Positions 7,421 to 13,396 of a stretch of DNA of 16,760 bases are shown in pieces. The notes below the pieces were generated by a model. That model had not been told where the DNA came from. It made no database searches and worked only from the letters and a program-made list of their open reading frames with translations. Numbering within the stretch: position 1 is the first letter of the stretch; each line of letters starts with the position of its first letter. The translations under genes were made by a program, and so were the position numbers. The stretch is from Candidatus Omnitrophota bacterium (GTDB lineage: Bacteria > Omnitrophota > Gorgyraeia > 2-01-FULL-45-10): NCBI GenBank assembly GCA_026387135.1, contig JAPLMH010000133.1:1-16760 (forward strand), written 5' to 3'.

Positions 7421-8476
7421 ATGTGGAAGGGTATTATAAAAGAGTACGGTAAGTATCTTCCGGTTTCGTCGAAGACTCCCGTAATAAGTTTAAACGAAGG
7501 CAATACGCCTTTAATATACGCTTGTCATATAAGCGAAATGATAGGCGGCGGCGCAGAGGTCTATCTTAAATATGAGGGATTGAATCCTACCGGATCTTTT
7601 AAAGATCGGGGTATGACCATGGCCATATCCAAAGCCGTGGAAGAAGGCTCCACGGCCGTGATCTGCGCATCCACCGGGAACACATCGGCTTCGGCTGCGG
7701 CCTATGCGGCAAGGGCGGGCATTAAGTGCATAGTCCTCATACCGGAGGGAGCTATCGCCCTGGGTAAACTCTCCCAGGCTCTTATTCATGGGGCAAAAGT
7801 CATCGCCATAAAAGGAAATTTCGACGAGGCCCTGGAACTGGTAAAAGATATAACCGAAAAGCATCATATCACTTTGGTGAACTCATTAAATCCCTACAGA
7901 ATAGAAGGGCAGAAGACCGGCTCTTTTGAAATATGCGATTCATTGAAGGACGCGCCGGATTATCATGCTATACCGGTAGGCAATGCCGGAAATATCACCG
8001 CTTACTGGAAAGGCTATAAGGAGTATAAAGAAGCAAATATATCGAAAAAATTGCCCAAGATGCTCGGGTTCCAGGCTGAAGGGGCCGCTCCTATAGTTTT
8101 AGGCCATCCTGTAAAGGACCCGAAGACAATAGCGACCGCTATAAAGATAGGTAATCCCGCAAGTTGGAAGCAGGCCGAAGCCGCCCGCGACGAATCCGGC
8201 GGGCTTATAGATAAAGTCACCGATGATGAGATATTATCCGCTTACAAAATACTTGCGTCCAAAGAGGGCGTCTTCGTCGAACCGGCAAGCGCCGCAAGCG
8301 TAGCGGGAATACTGAAATTGGCCGCGAAAGGGTATTTTAAAGGTTCGAAGGCGCGCATCGTATGCGTTCTGACCGGCCATGGGCTTAAGGATCCGGACAG
8401 AGCGATAGCAAGCGTCGAGAAGCCGGTGACTTTAGCGCCCAAAGTGGACCTGATATTAAAGGAGATAGGGCTATGA
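7421..8476 (+). CDS. thrC: Threonine synthase
   Basis: This pyridoxal-phosphate enzyme converts O-phospho-L-homoserine to L-threonine. The 351 residues fit the shorter, Bacillus-type threonine synthase of fold type II. NPTGSFKDRGM (55-65) contains Lys61, which forms the Schiff base. STGNTSASAAAYAARAG (84-100) is the substrate and cofactor loop. VGNAGNITAYWKGY (187-200) binds the cofactor phosphate, and the tail motif LTGHGLKDP (317-325) is also typical. The start follows the hom stop by one base, with AAGGA (7404-7408) upstream. The next gene overlaps its stop by 4 bases. The enzyme needs phosphohomoserine, yet no GHMP-type homoserine kinase is found in the operon; the adjacent ApgM-like gene is the obvious candidate to supply it. 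Confidence 0.96.
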   Translation: MWKGIIKEYGKYLPVSSKTPVISLNEGNTPLIYACHISEMIGGGAEVYLKYEGLNPTGSFKDRGMTMAISKAVEEGSTAVICASTGNTSASAAAYAARAGIKCIVLIPEGAIALGKLSQALIHGAKVIAIKGNFDEALELVKDITEKHHITLVNSLNPYRIEGQKTGSFEICDSLKDAPDYHAIPVGNAGNITAYWKGYKEYKEANISKKLPKMLGFQAEGAAPIVLGHPVKDPKTIATAIKIGNPASWKQAEAARDESGGLIDKVTDDEILSAYKILASKEGVFVEPASAASVAGILKLAAKGYFKGSKARIVCVLTGHGLKDPDRAIASVEKPVTLAPKVDLILKEIGL

Positions 8477-9687
8477 AGATAGCTATCTTAGTCGGCGACG
8501 GAATGAGCGACCATCCCATTCAGGAGCTCGGTAACAAAACCCCTCTTGAAGTGGCGAAGATCCCGAACATGAATGAGATCGCCAAGAATGGCATGATAGG
8601 GCTCGTAAAGACCGTGCCGCGAGGAATGAAACCTGCTAGTGACATAGCGAACCTTTCAATATTGGGATACGACCCCAAGACCTACTATACCGGCCGCGGG
8701 CCGCTTGAGGCCGCAAATATAGGCGTCGAAGTTGCGGAGGGCGAGATCGCCTTCAGGTGTAATTTGATAACGGCAAATAACGATACTATGTCGGACTACA
8801 GCGCCGGCCATATAAGCGATAAAGAGTCTAAGACGCTTATGGAGCACTTGGATAAAAAGCTCGGGAACGAGCGGATAAAGTTTTACCATGGCAAGAGCTA
8901 CAGGAATCTCATAGTGATAAAGACAAGGTCGAGGGATGACCTCAATGGCCTCATGAAGACTTCCTGTACTCCACCCCATGATATAAGCGGCAAGAATATT
9001 TCAAAATACCTTCCAAAAGGAAAAGGCTCGAGCCTTCTGTTGAAACTTATGCAGGAGTCGCGTTCAGTATTGGAAAAAGATGATATCAATAGGGTAAGGA
9101 TCGACCTCAAAGAGAACCCGGCAAACATGATATGGCTCTGGGGGCAGGGAACCAATCCTAATATGCCGAGCTTCAAAGGAATGTTTGGACTGGATGGTGC
9201 GGTCATATCCGCTGTGGATCTGGTCAACGGCATAGGCAAGCTGGTAGGTCTTGAGCTTATACAGGTTCCGGGCGCCACCGGTTATTACGATACAAATTAT
9301 AAGGGCAAGGGAGAGTACGCTGTCAATTTATTAAAGAAGAAAGATTTTATATTTGTTCACGTGGAGGCGCCGGATGAAGCGGGTCATAACGGGGATATGA
9401 GAGAAAAGATAAAGGCGATAGAGAATTTTGATAAATATGTTGTCGGCGCGGTATGGAAATTCCTGAAAGGATGCAAAGATCACAGGATAATGGTCCTTTC
9501 CGACCATGCCACTCCCGTAGCTTTGCGCACTCACGTGTCGGATCCGGCACCTTTTATAATGGCAGGACTTGGTGTGGAGCATAACGGTTTTGCTACGTAC
9601 AGTGAAAGCAACGCAAAGCTCAGCAAGGTGATCTTTAAGTCAGGTTCGGAGTTAACGAACGATCTTATTAGAAAACAGAGGCTATAA
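8473..9687 (+). CDS. apgM: ApgM-type phosphoglycerate mutase-like protein; possible homoserine kinase analogue
   Basis: This 404-residue protein belongs to the archaeal-type cofactor-independent phosphoglycerate mutase family (alkaline phosphatase superfamily). VGDGM (7-11) supplies the first metal-binding Asp9. KPASDIANLSILGYDP (53-68) contains Ser56, the expected phosphorylated nucleophile. TGRGPLEAANIG (73-84) is the family signature. HVEAPDEAGHNGD (296-308) and SDHATP (343-348), with His354 further on, supply the remaining metal ligands. Classical members interconvert 2- and 3-phosphoglycerate. The gene overlaps thrC by ATGA and precedes lysC. Family members in threonine gene clusters have been annotated as functional analogues of homoserine kinase, and no thrB is seen here. 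I therefore treat homoserine phosphorylation as at least as likely as a glycolytic role. A strong ribosome binding site AAAGGAG (8458-8464) fixes the start. The family call is secure; the substrate is not. Confidence 0.9.
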   Translation: MKIAILVGDGMSDHPIQELGNKTPLEVAKIPNMNEIAKNGMIGLVKTVPRGMKPASDIANLSILGYDPKTYYTGRGPLEAANIGVEVAEGEIAFRCNLITANNDTMSDYSAGHISDKESKTLMEHLDKKLGNERIKFYHGKSYRNLIVIKTRSRDDLNGLMKTSCTPPHDISGKNISKYLPKGKGSSLLLKLMQESRSVLEKDDINRVRIDLKENPANMIWLWGQGTNPNMPSFKGMFGLDGAVISAVDLVNGIGKLVGLELIQVPGATGYYDTNYKGKGEYAVNLLKKKDFIFVHVEAPDEAGHNGDMREKIKAIENFDKYVVGAVWKFLKGCKDHRIMVLSDHATPVALRTHVSDPAPFIMAGLGVEHNGFATYSESNAKLSKVIFKSGSELTNDLIRKQRL

Positions 9688-9691
9688 GTCC

Positions 9692-10921
9692 ATGTCAAAA
9701 GGAATAATAGTACAGAAATACGGCGGCACCAGCGTGGCCGATATAGCGCGCATACAGAATGTCGCTAAGAGAGTAGTGGAGACGAAGCGGTCGGGTTACG
9801 ACGTAGTGGTAATAGTCTCCGCGCTCGGCCACACAACCGATGAGCTGATAGATCTGGCGCTGAAGATCACCACGAATCCTCCCGACAGAGAGTTGGATAT
9901 GCTGATCTCCACCGGCGAGCAGGTCTCAAGCGCTCTCCTGGCAATGGCTATAGACAGGTTGGGTGTAGAGGCAATATCGTTCACCGGCGCCCAGGTCGGT
10001 ATAATCACCGATAATTCTTTCACAAAAGCGCGCATCATCGATATAAACGCAAAGCGGATAGGCGAGGAGCTCGAAAAGGGCAAGATCGTAATAGTGGCGG
10101 GTTTTCAGGGCGTAAACATAAAACAGGATATAACCACCCTGGGGCGCGGGGGATCGAATCTCACCGCAGTCGCTCTCGCCAAGGTGATAGACGCCGTGAT
10201 GTGCGAGATGTATACCGATGTGGAGGGCGTCTTCACTGCGGATCCACGCATAGTAAAGAATGCCCGCAAGATAAATAAGCTGAGTTATGAGGAGATGTTC
10301 GAGCTCGCATCGTTAGGGGCGCAGATCCTGCAGCCGCGGTCGATCGAGTTCGCGATGAAGTTCGGCGTGCCGATACACGTCAGATCTTCATTCTCGAAGC
10401 ACAGCGGCACGATAATATCTAAGGAGGTCAAGACCATGGAACATATAGTAGTTTCCGGAGTTGCTTTAAATAAAGACGAGGCCAAGATCACTATCTGCGA
10501 TGTTCCCGACAAGCCGGGTATCGCAGCCAAGATATTCAAGCATCTGGCTAAAGAGAACGTAAACGTGGACATGATCATACAGAACGTTTCGAGGACCGGC
10601 TCTACGGACTTATCATTCACTGTGCCTGCGGGAGATCTTAACAAGACGATAAAGGTGTCCAACTCCATTGCGGGAAAAGTCGGAGCGGGCGATGTCACGG
10701 TCGATAAGGATATCGCAAAGGTATCCATAGTGGGGATCGGTATGCGCAGCCACTCGGGCGTAGCGGCAAATATGTTCGAGGCCCTTGCCGATAAAAAGAT
10801 CAACATAGAGATGATATCGACGAGCGAGATCAAGATATCGTGCGTGGTAAAGAAGAGTCTTGGTGAAGCCGCCGTAAGGGCGATCCACGATAAGTTCAAG
10901 CTGGGGAAGTCTAAGAGATAG
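9692..10921 (+). CDS. lysC: Aspartate kinase with two ACT domains
   Basis: The enzyme phosphorylates L-aspartate to 4-phospho-L-aspartate, the first step towards lysine, threonine, methionine and (here) possibly diaminopimelate. The 409-residue length fits the Bacillus/Corynebacterium class. The kinase domain (about 1-240) has KYGGTSV (9-15), STGEQVS (73-79), GFQG (137-140), GRGGSN (151-156), YTDVEGVFTADPR (174-186) and RSIEFA (216-221). The more common motif is GRGGSD, so Asn156 is a slight variant. The regulatory half holds two ACT domains (about 262-330, opening CDVPDKPGIAAKIF, and about 341-405), which predicts feedback inhibition by lysine and/or threonine. A near-perfect internal ribosome binding site before Met249 suggests that a regulatory beta chain of 161 residues is also made. 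It starts four bases after apgM, with AGAGG (9677-9681) upstream. Confidence 0.97.
   Translation: MSKGIIVQKYGGTSVADIARIQNVAKRVVETKRSGYDVVVIVSALGHTTDELIDLALKITTNPPDRELDMLISTGEQVSSALLAMAIDRLGVEAISFTGAQVGIITDNSFTKARIIDINAKRIGEELEKGKIVIVAGFQGVNIKQDITTLGRGGSNLTAVALAKVIDAVMCEMYTDVEGVFTADPRIVKNARKINKLSYEEMFELASLGAQILQPRSIEFAMKFGVPIHVRSSFSKHSGTIISKEVKTMEHIVVSGVALNKDEAKITICDVPDKPGIAAKIFKHLAKENVNVDMIIQNVSRTGSTDLSFTVPAGDLNKTIKVSNSIAGKVGAGDVTVDKDIAKVSIVGIGMRSHSGVAANMFEALADKKINIEMISTSEIKISCVVKKSLGEAAVRAIHDKFKLGKSKR
10421..10438 (+). promoter_or_regulatory. Internal ribosome binding site and ATG for a lysC beta product
   Basis: AAGGAGGT at 10421-10428 is a full-length Shine-Dalgarno match. It lies seven bases before an in-frame ATG (10436-10438), which is Met249 of the aspartate kinase. 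Initiation here would give a 161-residue protein (10436-10921) consisting only of the two ACT domains. In Bacillus subtilis and Corynebacterium glutamicum the beta subunit of the alpha2-beta2 aspartate kinase is made from an internal start at the equivalent place, just before the first ACT domain. The signal is stronger than that of most gene starts in this window. Actual use is inferred. Confidence 0.72.
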
Positions 10922-10930
10922 AAGAGGCTT

Positions 10931-12514
10931 ATGATGAAGATAGAGCTATACGATACCACTTTACGGGACGGCGCGCAGTCGGAGGGGGTCTCTTTCTCCG
11001 TGGCGGATAAATTGAAGATATGCGCCAAGCTCGATGAGCTGGGAGTAGATTTTATAGAAGGCGGATGGCCGGGAGCCAATCCGAAAGACGCGGAGTTCTT
11101 TAAAAAGGCGAAGAGCTTAAAATTGGGTAATTCGGAGGTAGTGGCTTTCGGAAGCACGTGCCGCGCCAATACCAAGGCAAGCGCTGACGCGGTGCTTAAA
11201 GGGCTTCTTTGGGCCGGCACGAAGCACATCACCATTTTCGGGAAGAGCTGGGATCTTCATGTCAAAGATGTCTTTAAGGTGGGTCTTGATGAGAACCTGA
11301 GGATGATCTCCGATTCCGTAAGTTTCCTGAAGAGCAAGGGCAAAAAAGTATTTTATGACGCCGAACACTTCTTCGACGGATATAAAGGCAACAAAGAGTA
11401 TGCGCTAGAGACGCTTAAGGCTGCCCAGGATGCCGGCGCCGAAAGGATAATCCTATGCGATACCAATGGCGGCACCGTGACCACCCAGGTCTTTGAGATC
11501 GTGGAAGAGGTGAGATCGGTAATGACCATACCTATAGGTATACATGCGCATAATGACTGCGAGATGGCGGTAGCCAACTCCATAGCGGCGGTACAGGCCG
11601 GTGCGGTGCAGGTGCACGGTACCATAAACGGATATGGAGAGCGATGCGGGAACGCCAACCTGATCTCCGTCATCGCGGCGCTCAAGCTGAAGCTTGGAAT
11701 AGATTGCGTTTCGGATATAGCTTTAAAGGAGTTGGCGGAGACGGCGCACTTTGTGGCGGAGATATCGAATATGAAGCTGCAGGATAATCAGCCGTTTGTG
11801 GGCTCCAGCGCCTTCGCCCACAAAGCGGGCGTCCATGTGAATGCCATATTGAAGAACCCGAAGACGTATGAACATATAGACCCGTCGAGCGTCGGGAACC
11901 GCAGGAGACTGCTTATCTCCGAGCTGTCCGGAAAGTCCACTATCATAAAGAAGGCCGAAGATATGGATCTTGGTATCGGCAAGAATACCGAGAAATCCAA
12001 AAAGATATTGAAGACCCTGCAGCTCCTGGAGAGCAAGGGGTACCATTTTGAGGCGGCGGAAGCGTCCCTGGAACTATTGATAAAACGCGTCATGAAGACT
12101 TTCAAGGATTTCTTTGAGCTCGAGGACTTCAGGGTGATCATAGAGAAGCGCAAGGGAGGCAAGATGTCGTCCGAAGCGACCATTAAGGTCAAGGTCGGTA
12201 AAGAGGTCGAACATACCGCATCCCTCGGGGACGGCCCTGTCAATGCTCTCGACAGCGCTTTGCGCAAAGCTCTCAAGAAGTTCTATCCTAAGCTGGCCGA
12301 GATGCATTTGACGGACTATAAGGTGCGTGTTCTGGACGAAAAGGAGGGGACTGCGGCGCGCGTAAGGGTCCTCATTCAGTCGCAGGATAAGACGGACTCC
12401 TGGTGGACTATCGGGGTCTCAGAGAACGTCGTTGAGGCGTCATGGGAAGCGCTGGTAGATTCTATTGAATATAAACTCTTGAAAGACTCGAAGAAAGATA
12501 CGGATAAACCGTGA
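10931..12514 (+). CDS. cimA: (R)-citramalate synthase
   Basis: The enzyme condenses pyruvate with acetyl-CoA to (R)-citramalate, which opens a threonine-independent route to 2-oxobutanoate and isoleucine. The 527 residues match the usual CimA length and layout. The catalytic HMG-lyase-like barrel (about 1-285) has ELYDTTLRDGAQ (4-15) with the metal ligand Asp13, GGWPGANP (44-51), and HAHND (205-209) with metal ligands His205 and His207. The flexible loop GYGERCGNANL (234-244) follows. AHKAGVHV (296-303) lies in the linker, and a LeuA-type allosteric domain covers about 385-520. CimA is favoured over LeuA or homocitrate synthase by the GGWPGANPKD motif after the first strand and by the overall length. 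The ribosome binding site AAGAGG (10922-10927) is better spaced for the second ATG at 10934, so one residue may be lost. It follows lysC closely and is probably controlled by an isoleucine-family ligand. Confidence 0.92.
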   Translation: MMKIELYDTTLRDGAQSEGVSFSVADKLKICAKLDELGVDFIEGGWPGANPKDAEFFKKAKSLKLGNSEVVAFGSTCRANTKASADAVLKGLLWAGTKHITIFGKSWDLHVKDVFKVGLDENLRMISDSVSFLKSKGKKVFYDAEHFFDGYKGNKEYALETLKAAQDAGAERIILCDTNGGTVTTQVFEIVEEVRSVMTIPIGIHAHNDCEMAVANSIAAVQAGAVQVHGTINGYGERCGNANLISVIAALKLKLGIDCVSDIALKELAETAHFVAEISNMKLQDNQPFVGSSAFAHKAGVHVNAILKNPKTYEHIDPSSVGNRRRLLISELSGKSTIIKKAEDMDLGIGKNTEKSKKILKTLQLLESKGYHFEAAEASLELLIKRVMKTFKDFFELEDFRVIIEKRKGGKMSSEATIKVKVGKEVEHTASLGDGPVNALDSALRKALKKFYPKLAEMHLTDYKVRVLDEKEGTAARVRVLIQSQDKTDSWWTIGVSENVVEASWEALVDSIEYKLLKDSKKDTDKP

Positions 12515-12525
12515 AAGGCGATAAT

Positions 12526-12951
12526 ATGAGATGGGTTGCGATCGTTCTAGTGGTTTTATTGTGCGGATGTTCGGCGACGCAAGTGAGGCAGGAATTTCTC
12601 GGATACTCCATGAACGATGTCAAGAATTCCAGGAACAAGCAGATGAGGGACTTTGATATGAGCTCTACCGATTGCATAGCGAAGATAAAAGATGTCCTGC
12701 AGGATATGCAGGCTATAGCGCGGGAAGACGAGACCAACCAATATATAGTTGCTGATAATTTTCAGGGAGTCTTCCGCTCTACAATAGACACCACCCAGGT
12801 TGGCATACTGGTGACCTCTGTCTCTGATAACAGGTGCAGGGTGGAAGTGGCATCCGAAAATATAGATCTGGCCGCATTCGTGGCCAATGAGATAGCTATC
12901 AAAGAGAGGCCAAAAAAAGGCATACTCTTCAAAACAAAGAAGATCATGTAA
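12526..12951 (+). CDS. Small predicted lipoprotein of unknown function
   Basis: This 141-residue protein has a short hydrophobic signal (residues 2-12) ending in LLCGC, a plausible lipobox with Cys15 as the lipidated residue. It would be an anchored envelope protein facing away from the cytoplasm. The mature part (about 45-125) looks like one small alpha/beta domain: a helix AKIKDVLQDMQAI, then strands YIVADNFQGVFRS, QVGILVTSV and CRVEVAS. The C-terminal tail is Lys-rich. I do not recognise the family. A GTG at 12511 overlapping the cimA stop could also start it. I prefer ATG 12526 because AAAGG (12514-12518) sits seven bases before it and the signal peptide then begins directly with MRW. Its location between cimA and an ACT-domain gene ties it to the operon by transcription, but not clearly by function. 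Confidence 0.72.
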   Translation: MRWVAIVLVVLLCGCSATQVRQEFLGYSMNDVKNSRNKQMRDFDMSSTDCIAKIKDVLQDMQAIAREDETNQYIVADNFQGVFRSTIDTTQVGILVTSVSDNRCRVEVASENIDLAAFVANEIAIKERPKKGILFKTKKIM

Positions 12952-12962
12952 GGGGGTCATGT

Positions 12963-13388
12963 ATGATAAAGAACATCACTCTCGGAGAAGAGATAACGAT
13001 AACTACAAAGAACAAGGTCGGTATCTTGGCGGACGTCTCTAAGATGCTAAGCCTAAAGGGTATCAATATAGAGGCGGCATTGGGCTACGAGGTCGGGCCC
13101 ATAGCGAAGCTATTGGTCGTGACCAATGCGAACCTTGTCATAGTGAACGAGCTGAAGAAGATGAAGTATAAGTCTGTAAAGGAGACCGAAGTGCTCCTGG
13201 TGGACCTTGATAATAAACCAGGCGCCTTAAAAGTGGTCTCCACCGAGATGAAAGAGAACAAGATAGATATCAGGTATGTCTACTTAACGCCTTGTACATG
13301 CGCTCCCCGGGGCTCCTCGAGAATGGTCCTGCAGACCAGCGATAACGAAAAAGCCATGGCGGTATTAAGTAAGTATATCGTTGGATAA
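12963..13388 (+). CDS. Small tandem-ACT-domain protein, probable amino-acid sensor
   Basis: This 141-residue protein is made of two ACT-like ligand-binding units and little else. The first (about 9-75) opens TITTKNKVGILADVSKMLS and continues GINIEAALGYEV. The second (about 77-141) opens LLVDLDNKPGALKVVSTEM, continues IDIRYVYLTP and ends in SSRMVLQTSDNEKAMAVL. The 'N-K-x-G-I/A-L' turn at each start is the usual amino-acid contact of ACT domains. A TPCTCAPRG stretch (residues about 108-116) with two Cys sits in the second unit. No catalytic or DNA-binding domain is present, so it should be a stand-alone regulatory subunit or sensor. A good ribosome binding site, AGGGGG (12951-12956), lies six bases upstream. 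The neighbouring cimA and valS suggest a branched-chain amino acid as ligand, but the ligand cannot be read from sequence. Confidence 0.85.
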   Translation: MIKNITLGEEITITTKNKVGILADVSKMLSLKGINIEAALGYEVGPIAKLLVVTNANLVIVNELKKMKYKSVKETEVLLVDLDNKPGALKVVSTEMKENKIDIRYVYLTPCTCAPRGSSRMVLQTSDNEKAMAVLSKYIVG

Positions 13389-13396
13389 GAAAATTT

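Noticed and set aside
10285..11235. 316-codon minus-strand frame across the lysC-cimA junction
   Set aside because: It crosses two well-recognised genes on the opposite strand, shows no domain, and arises from the codon usage of those genes.
12511..12525. GTG start for the lipoprotein overlapping the cimA stop
   Set aside because: The ATG at 12526 has a properly spaced AAAGG and starts the signal peptide directly; the GTG would add five polar residues.
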